Part shown: in pieces, positions 39,025-51,700 of the stretch
Position numbering within the stretch: position 1 is the stretch's first letter
Layout: the number at the start of each line of letters is the position of its first letter
Assembly: GCF_921293095.1 (NCBI RefSeq)
Contig: NC_060258.1
Span: 5,842,607-5,906,606 of the forward strand
Direction: 5' to 3'
Source: Ischnura elegans
Taxonomy: Eukaryota > Arthropoda > Insecta > Odonata > Coenagrionidae
DNA: 64,000 bases
Program-made: the position numbers and the translations under genes
Notes under the pieces: model-generated
Told to the model about the DNA's origin: nothing
The model's input: only the letters and a program-made list of their open reading frames with translations
Databases searched by the model: none

Positions 39025-40425
39025 AAACCATTTGATATAGCCTTCTGCAAATGTACCAACTTTCCCAATTGTGTCTGTCATAAGAAAAAATGTTTCTATT
39101 CTAGAGTACCAGTTCCTTGTGGAACAGCGAGGTCGAAGAATAATACGAATTGGAACTATTGACATCCCTGCGTCAAAAAATGCAAAAAACGGCTAAACGC
39201 AATAATATAAATGAGAGGCTTAAACTCAAATCATCTGAATCAACTTGTTTTGGAATGAAAGTGAAAACTTTGAGAGTACTCAAGTTGATGAGGAAAACAG
39301 TGACAAGAGATGCACTAAGGATGTGGCATTCACCAAACCAAGAGAAAGAAAGTCCATAATCAAATTAGACTTGACTAAGACTGCCATAAATCTCCAGAGA
39401 TATAGCGTAAATGGGAGCTGCAGCACACATTACATCCACTGTACTTAAAACGGCTTTAAAAGGGGGAATTATAGTTCAAGAGCAATGTAGTGACATATCG
39501 TTAAGCAATATAGGTCTTGGCTATGGCGGGATGAACACCAATGCGGGTTGGAATGGTGGTTTCCTGCGAAAATGGGAAGAAATGTCGGGAAAACCTATGC
39601 AATGGTCTATTTGCCATCTGAATTTCATTGAGTTGCCTTTTCAACCTCTCTCCGCCCACATTGACCACGCTTTTTCCAGCCCATATTAATACACAGCTGA
39701 CAGTTTCAAAACTGCCTAAATGTGAATAGCTAACAGTGGTGTCATTTCATCTCATCAGTTGTGACTTGCCAAACGACAGTCCAGAATAAATCTGAAACTG
39801 AAGCACCTAGTCAAGATACGCCAAGTCATTGCGTCTGGAATTTGTCCAGGACTAGTCACTATGATTCCTGGGAAACAAAATAAAGCCCGTTGGTTGACCG
39901 CAGCTAATACAGTTCTTAAGTTATACATTTAGGCTAAGAAACCTAGCAATAAAGTCCTCGAAAGAGTTACATTTATATAAAAGGCCTACGTAGTGATGCA
40001 ATGTAGGATCATGGCTCAATCTTCGTCCACCGATGATGATCGTTACGTCTGTGAGACCACTCATAGATAAAGAAACTTGCCAAGGACGCACCAATCAGTA
40101 GTATATTCATCCATCCAAACAAAAGTGTTTCCCGCACTCCCAGAAAATATTCTAATAGTTATAAGTGATCGTCGACTGACTGCCCGAGAGGAGGCACAAA
40201 TTTAAATTTTTAGAGTTATAGAACGCAAAGATGGTAATTTAAATTATGACATCATATGAAAAATTATTTCCCATTTGAATTTTGAAGCCATAGATTATGG
40301 AGAAATGATTCATTTGGAAAGCACCGACGTTTCAATTATCATGCTACAAGTTGTGAGGAATATATCAAATGAAGAAATCGTTGAAAAACTATCACTTCCT
40401 GAAAATACTTCGCCAAAATAGTCAT
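39025..40425 (+). pseudogene. Decayed core of an uncharacterised mobile-element protein (same family as 28399-28842)
   Basis: Consecutive plus-strand pieces in different frames lie between the TIR arms. 39025-39095 reads KPFDIAFCKCTNFPNCVC; 39098-39175 reads LEYQFLVEQRGRRIIRIGTID; 39411-39689 contains AAHITSTVLKTALKGG ... IGLGYGG and a segment MQWSICHLNFIELPFQPLSAHID; 40285-40420 reads YGEMIHLESTDVS followed by NEEIVEKLSLPEN. From memory this order (FDIAxCxC, FLxEQRxxRxxxIGxID, an alanine-rich middle, then a W-I-C-x-L-H-F-N-E-L-P-L-like block) is that of a large uncharacterised arthropod protein family. Frameshifts and stops between the pieces show it is dead. Confidence 0.5.
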
Positions 40426-40640
40426 TCGCCGTATATCTCCACCACACAGTGGCAGTGGAACGGACAGTAAAGCTAGTCTCCGAAGCAGCTTCCCATACAT
40501 GCGGCAATAACGCCAAGGATGTCGTTATTAGATCCAATTTGATTAGACGGAAAGTTCTGCCAAAGTTTCAATCGAAATCCCAATTTTTCACAATATTTCC
40601 GGACGGCGACGATTCAAAACAAATAAGCTGGTCTGCATAA

Positions 40641-40663
40641 CGTTGGTTGGTTGGTTGGTTGGG
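40641..40663. repeat. (TTGG)n microsatellite
   Basis: Five to six tandem GGTT units inside the core of the 35816-41309 element, followed by G/A-rich sequence. No function is apparent. Confidence 0.85.
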
Positions 40664-41317
40664 TAGAGGAGGCGGGGGAGCCCAAGGTGCAGGCACCTCC
40701 ACGAGATGGGCACTGGGTCACATGGCTAATTTCTCTGGATAGGTGAGCGAGAAGGTCAACATTTGCAAGATGATACTAAAATAAATCCCTTTTCTGACCG
40801 CAGAGGAGGTAAATTTGACCCTTCAGGACAAAAAACCGTCAGTGAATGCCGAATGATAAAATTTCCATCTTCAGTGATATCTTTTTACACGAAAATACGG
40901 TCAATATAGTCGGCGATGACATAAAAGAGCATACACTAATCCTAATGACTACCCTCGACAAGTTCAGACATGGTTTACACATTTTTGACTGAAAAACATC
41001 TCTATTTCGCGTCATTTATCGCATGCAAAGCGTAAAAATGAGACTGTGTGTCGCGTATGGTCTAAAATTTTAAGGAAATAACAACGTTATACACCATTGG
41101 AAAAAATGAGTGCTTGATAAAACCAAATTTGAATTATTTACATTTTGAACGTTTTTTGTTAAAAATTTCGAAATTTCAAGACAAAATGGCGAACAGAAGA
41201 TATTAACCGATTTTGAAAAAAATCATATCTGTAATACCCACCCGGGTTCGCAACTTTTGCCGGGTATTACGATTCGCTCCTAAAAAAAGTGGCAAAACGA
41301 GGCACCCTTGTGCATAT

Positions 41318-43763
41318 ACTGACTTACCTTGAGGAGATGTGATCTTCAGACTTCTTCAGATACTGCTATTTGGACCAAAACGTAATATTTGAATAAGATT
41401 TTGAGTAGTGATGGGGTGAAAGTTAACTCCTACATTTTCCTTTGAGCACTTTTAATGCCTTATATTCTTTAAAATTAATAAATTTCAATATCAGATCCTC
41501 CTGAATCCCTCCCCTCCCTCTCCTCTTCGCATACGCTCTCTGAGTTCGGGTTCTCTTTCGGAGATTATTCAATACATGGATTGAAAATATGAGGACCCCA
41601 AGTCAGGACCAGTCTCCGGAAAACATCTTCATTTGGGTAAATTCGAAATATTTTTCTGGCGTGATGATCGCGCTATTTCCTTCCACCTTTAATCCACGAT
41701 TCCTCTGCCTCCTCCGGCAGTTACCCAATTGGAAGAAGAGCCGACTCGATCACATCTGCACCATGTATAGTGACCTCTCGTCACGGGTCGAGGGTAAAGT
41801 GGGAGTGATTGGGGGTGGACAAGGAAAGGGGAAGGGATTTTTATTTTTTCGGGAGAGAGAGAGAGAGGATACGGGGTGCGCGAGAATGGGGAGGAACGTA
41901 TGAGTGATCTCTTGGTTTAAGGTGCGCTTGAAGGAACGAGAGCTTTCTATAAATCCTTCGTTTGACACAAATTTAATGAAAACAGCAGTTAACCGTGAAT
42001 ACATAATCATACATTAGATTGCCGCTTCCTTGCGGGCATATGCGAGAATCGACTGAATATAACATCATAAGACAACTGAGCAAACACAATTGAAACAACT
42101 AATTCTCGCCCGATTGATTTCATCACTTCATCTTGCACCGTCTGATCACAAATTTAAATGACAATATAATCAAAAGAAAAACATACCCTGTCCTTACAAA
42201 GTAATACACTCATACACACTCGCACACCGGAGGGGATAGGGGGAATCGGACAACAAAAAATAAAGATCGGAGGGCAGGAGGGGGAAACGGCTCTTCTTCA
42301 CTGAATGGGGGGAACAATTTTGGGATACAGTTTGGGGTTCGTAGACGACACTGGTCCGGAATCTTCTTAACTTGGTGGGGGGGGCGGTATGTCTTAGTTG
42401 TTGGTTTGGGGCAAGGGCAGTAGTACTTATCAGATCCTGGTCGCGTCAACGCCGAGGGCTGAGTTTCTGCTTTTTGCGGCTCCGGGTGTGGGCTTTTGCT
42501 TTCCGCCGTCTCCTGGATGGGGTAACGCGGGACGGCTTTCCTTTGGCGACGGAAAATTACCGGTCAGTCTCCCTTCTCCTGTCGCGCTTCAATTTCTCCT
42601 GTCCACCCACGCCACGTCCCGATAAACCTCCTCTGGCAACGTGTCTCGCCAGCAACACTTAAAAAAAACCAGGCCGACTTCCTCCTTTAGTTTGGCAATC
42701 TTACGCCCAGCGTGACCGCGTGACCCGACTCGTTCTCCTTTCGGCAGCCTAAATCGCAGGGTTTTTATCCCCAAAAGCCGGGGTGGTGTACCTGGTGTGG
42801 GGGCAGTGGGAGGGCCCGTAAATGGATGCTCTCTCGATTCATATAACCATGGTGGAGAGGGGGGGATGTCTTCGTTCACTTTACAAATTGGGGACTCAGG
42901 AAAGCGGGAATTGAAGGTGGGCGCGGGGGAGGAGAAAATGAATCACGCTCGCATCGTTCGCTCGCACTCAAAAACAATCCACACACACACACACACACAC
43001 AAAAATAAACCTGCGCTTGACCATGAGGTAATGTTCTCCCTCTCTCAAAGCGTTCATTCAACCCGTAATGTCACCGACCAAACGGCGACGGTTACGGTTC
43101 CTTTACTATGAATTGTGGGAGTCATGGTAGCGTCTTTAACCAGATACGCTTCTGTGTCATGCCATGCCTGTCTTAACCTCATTTTTATGGCAAAAGACAA
43201 CTCTGCAGGGGAATGTCCTTTAAGATGGTTTCTTTCCCTTAGCATTTAGATTTAGCGGGTAGTGTCATCGGTGAATTGTTTGCTTAGACTATCCTTAGTG
43301 TCATTGAAGTCAGCAGTTAAAAAAAGTTATCACAAACGCCCAGGGAACACTATATTACCGTCAGAGTACAAGGATAATGCAAATCTGAGGTGTTTAGAAG
43401 GTTGCGAAAGACAACATCACGGATATCAATAATTTCATTCAACCAAGTTTCATTCTTCTCTAATAAAAGAGGTTTATCGCGAAAAAGTTCGCCATCTTCT
43501 GTCATCGGAATAAAAAAATTCATAGTCACCAAGTAGCGAGTTTAATTTTTTCCTCCTCCTCTGCGATTAACTGAAACCAAATCTCTTGAAATTCGTTCGA
43601 TTTAATTTTCCGTGGGTCCATGTTTTTCCCTTTTACACATATAGGATTTACCCTTTTAAATATACACTGTCCCAAGGGTCGTGTGTCATTTTTCACTTGT
43701 AATTTTAGTAACTTTGCATTGAGAAATATTCATGAAAATTGACACTCTTATGGGGAGAGGTCT
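41318..43763. other. Intergenic region with a GC/CpG-rich stretch (about 42200-43010)
   Basis: The right-hand flank of the long-TIR element is followed by ordinary sequence with a GA-rich run near 41851-41868. From about 42220 to 43010 base composition shifts sharply to G+C-rich with many CpG dinucleotides and G runs, unlike the rest of the window. Several overlapping frames in that stretch are low-complexity (P/S/R-rich) and have no domains. It could be a CpG-rich promoter or 5' untranslated exon of a neighbouring gene, but no coding exon, TATA box or splice pair supports a specific gene. Confidence 0.35.
42979..43001. repeat. (AC)n microsatellite
   Basis: About eleven AC dinucleotides at the right edge of the GC-rich stretch. 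Confidence 0.95.
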
Positions 43764-44087
43764 TCAGTTTTGTTGAATGCAAGCAACATTTTTGTCCAGA
43801 TTACTCTTCCGAATGAAACACTCGCGGCAAATGCTACATCCGCAAATGCGGTTTATCCCCCGAATGCGTACGAATATGTCTAAGTTGCTATTACTCGAGA
43901 AAGACTTTTCACACTCATTGCATGAAAAGGGCTTCTTCTTCTCTCCCGTATGTGTTCGCGTGTGACTTTTGAGATTACTCTTCCGAGTGAAAGATTTCTT
44001 GCAGATTCTGCACGAGTGGGGTTTCTCTGCCGTGTGCGTATAAACATGTCTAACTAAGTCACTCTTTGACAAGAAAGACTTTTCACA
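43764..44087 (-). pseudogene. In-frame C-terminal zinc-finger extension beyond the TAG
   Basis: Directly after the TAG the same frame continues for 107 codons. It completes finger 11 ([18 protein letters not shown]), encodes an intact finger 12 ([21 protein letters not shown]), then two degenerate fingers: CNECEKSF...NLDIFVRI, where the histidines are lost, and CSICRECF...NLDKNVAC. The frame ends at a stop at 43764-43766. In paralogous fingers of the same array the TAG position is CAG (CNQCEKSF), so a single C-to-T change explains the stop. Whether this part is ever translated cannot be told from sequence. Confidence 0.8.
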
Positions 44088-45724
44088 CTAGTTGCAAGTA
44101 AACAGTTTCTCTCCCGTGTGCGTGCGTACATGTCTAACTAAGTTGCTCTTAATCGAGAAAGACTTTTCACACTGGTTGCAAGAAAAAGGTCTTTCTCCTG
44201 TGTGGGTACGTACGTGAGCGTAGAGACTTTCTTTCCTAGAGAAGGACTTACTGCACAGGTTGCAGATAAAAGGCTTCTCTCCGGTATGTGTTCGCAAGTG
44301 ACTGTCGAGATGACCTCTATGAGTGAAAGACTTGCGGCAAATGCCACAATAATACGGTTTATCCCCCGTATGCGTACGAATATGTCTAACTAAGTCGCTC
44401 TTTATCGGGAAGGACTTTTCACACTCATTGCATGAAAAAGACCTCTCTCCCGTGTGTGTTCGCAAGTGACTTTTGAGATTACTCTTCCGAGTGAAAGATT
44501 TCTTGCAGATTCTGCACGAGTGGGGTTTATCCCCCGTGTGAATACGTACATGTCTCACTAAGTTGCTCTTAATCGAGAAAGACTTTTCACACACGTAGCA
44601 TGAAAAAGGTCTTTCTCCTGTGTGAGTACGTACGTGAGCGTAGAGATTGTCTTTCCTAGAGAAGGACTTGCTGCACAACTTACATATAAAAGGCGTTTCT
44701 ACTGCGTGTGTCAGTACGTGACTCTTGAAATGACCTCTATGAGTGAAAGACTTGCTGCAAGTGCCACAAGAATACGTTTTTCCTCCTGCGTGTGTAAGTA
44801 TGTGTACGGTGAGGTCCCTTTTCTGAGTGAAGGACTCAGTGCACTCGCTGCATGAATATGGTCTCTCTCCCTTTCTCGGACCCACGTGATTTCGTACATT
44901 TCTAATGCTAGTTGACTCTGAAGATAAACGCTGTGAAGTTGATTTCTCTCCTACTGTGAAACTTCTCGTCAATCGTCTTATGTTTTTCTCATCCCCTTTT
45001 CCTCCACTGGTTTCCTTGATGAGCACATTTTCTTTTCGCATAGGCTCTAGTCTTTTCCTATCCAGCCCACTTAAAGCCTTTGAGATGGTAGGCTCGCAAG
45101 AACTGCTGTGTCCGCTTGATGGAAGTGCTTCCAGAGACACATCTACGATTGATGATTCTGCTGCAGCATCAAAATTACGAGCAACAAAATGAATTTTCAT
45201 GTGTTTCATTAGCTCCTTCTTGCTGTTGAACACATCTCTGCAGTTAAAACAATTATATGAATCTTCGTTTGAACTGTAACTACTCCATGGATTTTCGATC
45301 AAGCAATTAAGTACCTCGTTGTTGCCTCCCATGATGGTCTCACAGCCACTTCTGTCATTTCTACTTATTCTGATAAACCTAAGGTTATGCGAGGTATTTG
45401 GTGCATCACAACCACTTCTCTCCCCAACAACAGCCATTGCGGGTCCAACTCTGCTGCTTTTAAGTGATTCAATGTCTTTGGTATTACATTGTCTGTCATC
45501 AGGAATTGAGCAACTTGATATCTTATCAGAGTCAAAAGCACCACATTTTCCCAAGTCTTCATCTATCAGATTTTTCTCTATCTCTTCATGGGATGATCCA
45601 GCCTTGGAATCAATTTGTGTCACCAAAGGAGTGGGACCAATGCATTCATTAATTGAATGATTCCTTAGATTTCCTTCTGCTAGCAGATATGAAGTGGATG
45701 TTGTTTGCTCGGCAGCCAGGACCC
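44088..45724 (-). CDS. ZAD zinc-finger gene, exon 7 (C2H2 finger array, ends at internal TAG)
   Basis: The acceptor is TTTTCTTCTAG|GGGTCC; the first two bases complete a Gly codon, then VLAAEQTTSTSYLLAEG continues in one open frame for about 545 codons. There is an isolated finger CFNC-x12-H-x3-H, a Ser- and Lys-rich linker, then nine complete consecutive fingers with TGE(R/K)P-type linkers. Finger-helix types recur in the same order (THRGH, SRKxx[34 protein letters not shown], SRKxxLYAH, IKSNLVRH), showing an internal multi-finger duplication. The next finger is cut by TAG at 44088-44090 directly after its first Cys-Asn. Confidence 0.93.
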
Positions 45725-48700
45725 CTAGAAGAAAATTTCAAACAGCAACTAACACAGTCAAACATGAAATTTAATACTACAATATCTTCTATATAAAAAC
45801 CATTGAATGGACGGAAAAATGCACAAACAGGTGGTAAAATTGCTGCCCAAAGTGGACTTGAACTTCGAGACTCGATGTAAATGAATGGAGGGGAAAAGAA
45901 AACATATCATAAAAATGACGAGGGCAACAGGGGTGTAGTAGAAAAAAATACGAAATCACGGGTTAAAATGATACGTATACAAATAATTAAGCACACACAT
46001 ACGCATCACACATATAACTTCCAATTGCAGAAAAAGAATAAAATTAGACCCCTTTCAGAATTGGTCCTTTAAAAAGGGAAAAATATGTTTCTTTTCAATC
46101 GAATATTTAATGATCGGTGAATATTTTCTAAATTAAAAAGGTTCCTAACAATGGCAATCACAATTAATTTTGTGGTACTGCAGATGAGTATCTAGAAAAA
46201 TTATTTTAATTTCTTCCTGGATCAGTTCTCATAGAGGTAATAAAAAATTTAAAGATAAAAGCAATGAATAAACAGCCAAATGAAACTCCCTTGAGTGAAA
46301 TATACCCAACAGTCATGAGATAAGCAATGGTTTGGAGCGGAGCAAGTATGGCACGCAAGCCTGAGCTCTTATTTGTGCTGAGATAGTAGCATTTCCACTC
46401 TTTTTCAGTATATGCAGTTTAATCATTTCCCAAGCTTTCTTCTGCGGAAAACCACTTCTTATAACTTTAGAAGATATTTAATGAACCTTTAAAATGCCAT
46501 GGGTAATGGAAGCAGAAAATTTCAATAATTAGTAAAAAAAATGACCGACGGCTGCCATCTTGTATTAAGTCCTGCAGTATAGTTTTTGCACAGAATTGGA
46601 CGTCCACTACATCAACGTCAATTTTAGTTGTTGTAGGATGTAAGCGTATCAGATTTATTTTGGCTTTCCCTTTCAGCAGCAATGGCATAATCATAAACCA
46701 TTTTATAAAGAATAAGGACTAATTTATTATTTTGGGTCAGTATGACATTATCGTCAATTCTTCTGTGAACTAAAGAGAGATAAATCCCCTGCTTTGCTTT
46801 TGCAAGGGAATATTTCTCTCCAAATTCACCCCTTATTTCTTTTTTTTGCACCAACGTAGGTCTTCTTCTTTCAGCAATTATTTTGGCTAAGGGAACAATA
46901 GATTTTTCTTCCCTGCTGTTCATTATATACATTGATGAACTCTGCTCCCGCATTAGCAGTAAAATAGGTTTATTTGCTGACGACCCTGTCATCTATCGCG
47001 GAATTAGTGATCACTCTGACTATGAAATTCTATCATTGGACTGAAACAACGTTAATTTGTGGAGCCAAGAGATGGCACTCGAACTTAATCTGAGCAAATG
47101 CATGACGGTAAATTTCTTGTGGAATTCGTACAACTATAACCCTGTTTATGCAGTGGATGGTGTTAACATAGTGGCAACATGCGAAGTGAAGTACGTGGGA
47201 GTTACGATAACCTTGAACCTATAGTAGGGAACACACATAAGAAATATTTGTGGCATAGACCCGAAGAAATTAGGATTTGTGAAGCGTATTGTGGGAAGAT
47301 TTTCAGATGAGATAGTTAAATATAGGTGCTATTTTGCACTCGTCCGACCGCACCTCGATAATGCAACGAGCGTATGGGATCCAGCAAAGAAAGACAGAGG
47401 CCCGTATCGTCAGTCGCTTCTTTAGCCATCCTTCATCTTCCTCGGCTCCTAAAGGATAGATTTCAGTTCGAGAGACGTCCGAAGGTCTTCTTCAGCGCAC
47501 TTTGCTGGTGAAGGACTCCTCGCCAGCGTAGGTTGGTCTGACCCAACCTTCACATCCACTTCACAACCATTTCATCACTTTAAAGATTTTTAAACAGGCC
47601 TTACATAAAAGATAGGTTAGTATAAATGATTTTGTTTTTATTATTTGTGATGGCGATAACGTTTTAATTTTGTTTACGTTCATTTTTCTGTTTACTTCTG
47701 CTTTACATTGCAATGTTATCCGTAAGCCGGTGCATCAAAGGCAATGATTGAACAGCGTATTATCATGGATATTAAAGCTGTAAGGAGATGTTTGTGTATT
47801 TCGACACATAAAAACCTTAATTAGAGGTATTCCTGAGGCATAATCATTCGCGATCATGTTGAATGACATGTGATAAAAGTAGTCATATTAGACTCAATCC
47901 ATCACCCAGCACGTTAAAATCATCTCTACATCGATATAAAAAGCCTACAAATAAAGTTTTCTTGCGCATCTGCACTAGAAATGGATATGGAGTAACTACG
48001 TAATGCAATTGTGTGCATCAAGTATTCCTCTTAAGCTTAGAAAGGGAAAGTTTAGTCACATCTTATTCACATTTCAACGCAAAGGTTGATTATTTACATT
48101 AATAAAATATTATTGCCTTTGTGTGAGACATATTCACTGTAACCGAGTTAGCCCAGTGGTTAGCGCCCGTCGCTACCATGCGGAGGGCCCACGTTCAATT
48201 CTACTTGATGGTGAATTTTTCTTTAGCTTTTTTTTGTATTTCTTTAGCATAAACTTACGTTAAACTATTAATTTTATGATTTTAAATAAGAATAGTGTTT
48301 TCTGGATTGAAAATCTTTCACGCGCACTGTGCACGCTACGTCGGTTTTATTATCTTTTGATTTTGATAGTTTTTATCGAACTGCTGTGGCCATTTCGGTA
48401 TCAATTACCAAACCAGTTTGATATAATTTATCAAACTGGTTTGGTAATTGTTACTAAATTTTTCAATGAGCCATATGACGACCGAAAAGTTTGATAAATT
48501 TCATCAGAATTCGATAGTTCTAACTAAACCTTTTTTCCGCGTACGATTACATATCTCGGCAATACTTGAGGAATTGCCAAAATCCAGTGGAATTTTATTC
48601 GGAAAGGGAATGATGGCTTTAAAATAAAACAACACGTTGGCAAACAACTTTTTGCATTATATTACCTACACCCCAGGAATTATTTAATCATTATGTTGGC

Positions 48701-51700
48701 TTACGTTAATGCTGGATTGTTTAGGTGTACGTTTCGACTACTAAAGACTATAGTTGATATTTACTAATCATCTAACTGAGGAAACTTGTTGCTTTTTTCC
48801 CACGCCTCGGTCTGTTGTATATTTGAAGTATTAATTATCTATGAATTTTCGGTGAATTTAATTTCTGATTCCAATACAAACTGTCACTGCGTCCGTTTTC
48901 TTATTTTCTTGAATATCCCTATGTTTGATTACCAAATTAAACAAAAAAACTCTTTCCGCGTTACCCATTCGCTCCATTTCGGCATATTTTGTGACCCATG
49001 TGACGCTAGGTGAGTTATGCTTTGTCTTTGTTTGACTGGATGAACGGATCTCAGAACCGGACATTCCATGAGCGACGAAAATGATCCAAAAGACCAGCTT
49101 AAGTCGGAAGATAAAGAAGAGCTTCACTGAGGATCGTCTCTCGAACGTAATCGCGTCCTTCGCGAAGGAGGCCGCCGAAGGAATCCGAAATGAAGACGAG
49201 ATCTGAAGGAGCGACTGACGATATGGGCCTTAATCAGCGAGCTGAAAAAAAAACTAAATAAGGCTGTGTGGTTCGCCAAAAACCGCTACCTTTGTACAGA
49301 AAGCATTACCCAGATGTTATGTGAATTGGACTGGGAGCCACTGGAGACTCGAAGGCTGCATGCTAGGCTTAAATTTCTTGAACAGTTGAGAATGGATTTC
49401 TTTAAAAGCGACACGGAGGACAAAATACTTGAGCCCCACTATATTTCCAGGTCCGATAGAAGCGATAAATTAAAAGAGTTGTTTTGCGGAACGGGTAGAC
49501 ATGAGAATTCATTTTTCCCCCGAGCCGTAAAGGATTTTAATAAACGCTAGTCCTAATTCCCATAGAGCATCTCCTTTTTATGTAAGAACAGCGGAAGTCC
49601 TAACACCCCCTACCACACGCCTTTCAGGGTATTATACAGATTGAATGTAGAATTATTTGATTGATATCAAGAATTTGGCTGTTTCTTCGCCATACTGATT
49701 TCATATCTGGAGCATACCTCTAAATTAAATATTATGTCAACCATATTTTCTCCTCCAAGGAAAAATGCGATGGTGGTTGGCGTAACATGGTGAAACTCCT
49801 TCATGATGCACAAAGGTTAAGAAAAGACTTAGCTGTTTCACAAAATAAAATCTATTTACGACCGGTTTCGATACAAACCGGTCGCAAATACATTTTATTT
49901 TGTGAAACAGCTAAGTCTTTTCTTAACCTTTGTGCATCCTCCAAGGAAGCTTCAGGCTTAATTGTCAGTAAAACCTAACAAAGCACCATTGCTAATCCCA
50001 GGGACATAAGGGTGAATAGGAATGCACTCATTTAAAAGATTTTCGCTTATTTTCCCACGAATTCTAAATGGTCAAAAAGCAAAGCTAATTTTCGCCCTCA
50101 TTTGACCAAGTTCCATGTTTACATTTTCAATGAACCCTGAAATTTACTTTTCATACTCAATTCTCAAACAAAATGCTCCATTCTGGCTTTTTGGGTATAT
50201 AATTTTGAGGATTCGCACCGCTTTTCACCGGCATTTCTGGAAAAAAGGTGTGTGGCTACTACGAGTAATTTTTTTTCATTCAATAAACTAGTCTCCAAGC
50301 TTGGTTGAAGCAAGGCAGCATTCTTTTTATTCATTTAATATGACTCTTTAACTGTCATAAATGCCAAATAGAGAAAATAAAGAAAAACTTCTTAGCCATT
50401 GCTCAAAACATACCCAACAATTTCAGTGAAACAAAAATATTTTGTTAGGGAAGACCATTAAAAACGATTCAAATGACTACAAAAAAGTAAGTAAATATGA
50501 AACTTCTCCCCTATCCAATTACCACTTAAAATAAAGACAACAGGAAATATGAATGGATGACTAATTCAGGTTCTTCATCCTTCAGAATTGGTCACAATAA
50601 GGCCAATTTCAGAAGAGAGCACTTTCCACATTCCTACATTCTCCGCATGGAACAAGGAAATCCAGAGTTTTCTCATCTGAAAGCGGTCTGAGTTTCACGA
50701 CCAGTTGACGCTATTGATGCTGCAGTGCCTGGCCGGTTAGAAATGGGCACAGTAGTGAACACCGCATGATTTGACTGGTATGAAGGCATCCGTAGGGACA
50801 TTAGATTATATTAAAGCACAGCACGGTGCCATCTGAAAGTGACCTAAGCCTTACTTGTATGCAACTATTTGAGGCCCTAAAAAGCACTCATCCATGGCTT
50901 CCATTGTGGACTTATGGGACACTGTCAAATTTTCAATAATTGCTCTAGTCACAGTAAAAGTTCGCTAAATAAAAGCATTTACTTGTATATCCTCCACATT
51001 AACATCAATCCCTCCAAGTATAGAGTTATTTGCAACCTGTAAGAGTACTCACCAAATGCAGACTCATGGGCAGTAGCTGAACTCTCAAATGGGTCCCCAT
51101 CCTCACTTAAAGTAGGCTGGAAGTAATCATCAAGATATAAATCATGCATGAAAAGAGATTCAGGACTTTTTTTGAAAGGATTGATTTAAACTTTTTTTAT
51201 TATATCAAAATTTGGAATTCCACATAAATTTTTTCTCAAAAATAATTTATTCACTTGAAATACCACACTTTACTTTTCTACGTAATTCCCAATGCTATTG
51301 AGGCATTTATCGTATCTTGGGACCAGCTTTTGCATGCCATTGTTAAACACGCTTGCCACCTGATTAGACAATTACTGCTTCACGGTCGTTTTCACTTCAT
51401 CATCATCGCAATGGTGCTGATCCGCCAGATGTTTCTTCAAGTACATAAACAAATGTTTGCTCGGCACTAGAACGGGACTGTATGGAGGGAGCTTTAATTG
51501 TTCCCAGCCAAAAGAAGTGATAAGGTCTTGAGTTTGATTGGCTCTGTGAGGACGGGTATATCATGGAGCAAAACGACACATGTACTCAGTATGCCACGCC
51601 TTTTGTTTTGAACAGTGCATTGCATTTTTTGTACAGTAGCACAGTACGCTGCTGCATTGATTGCGTCGCTGCAAGTCTAAAAATCGACTAGCAACACAGC

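Larger units (their letters stand above)
35816..41309. mobile_element. 5.5 kb long-TIR DNA transposon, left arm split by a later insertion
   Basis: The ends read TAGGGTGCCTCGTTTTGCCA and, on the reverse strand, AAGGGTGCCTCGTTTTGCCA. The right arm is continuous (about 40870-41309, 440 bp). Its inverted match on the left is in two pieces, 35816-36088 and 38658-38844, interrupted by 2.57 kb. Flanking 8-mers GTGTATAC (35808-35815) and GTGCATAT (41310-41317) agree at 6 of 8 positions, consistent with an old 8 bp target duplication as made by hAT elements. The core 38845-40869 holds only decayed coding pieces. An inverted GTAATACCC/GGGTATTAC pair lies about 50 bp inside each end. Confidence 0.8.
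47398..49230. mobile_element. TIR DNA element inserted in the LINE relic
   Basis: The left end reads AGGCCCGTATCGTCAGTCGC and the right end, on the reverse strand, AGGCCCATATCGTCAGTCGC; similarity continues patchily inward (TTCGAGAGACG on both sides). Removing the 1833 bp block brings the LINE frame back in register (aga|tta), which independently supports the boundaries. No target duplication is evident. Within lie a tRNA-like sequence (48143-48210) and a perfect hairpin (48402-48450). No transposase was recognised. Confidence 0.75.

Noticed and set aside
44202..45660. Plus-strand and alternate-frame frames opposite the zinc-finger exon
   Set aside because: Shadows of the repetitive C2H2 coding sequence on the minus strand.
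48143..48210. Functional tRNA gene
   Set aside because: A and B boxes are recognisable but the acceptor and T stems do not pair.
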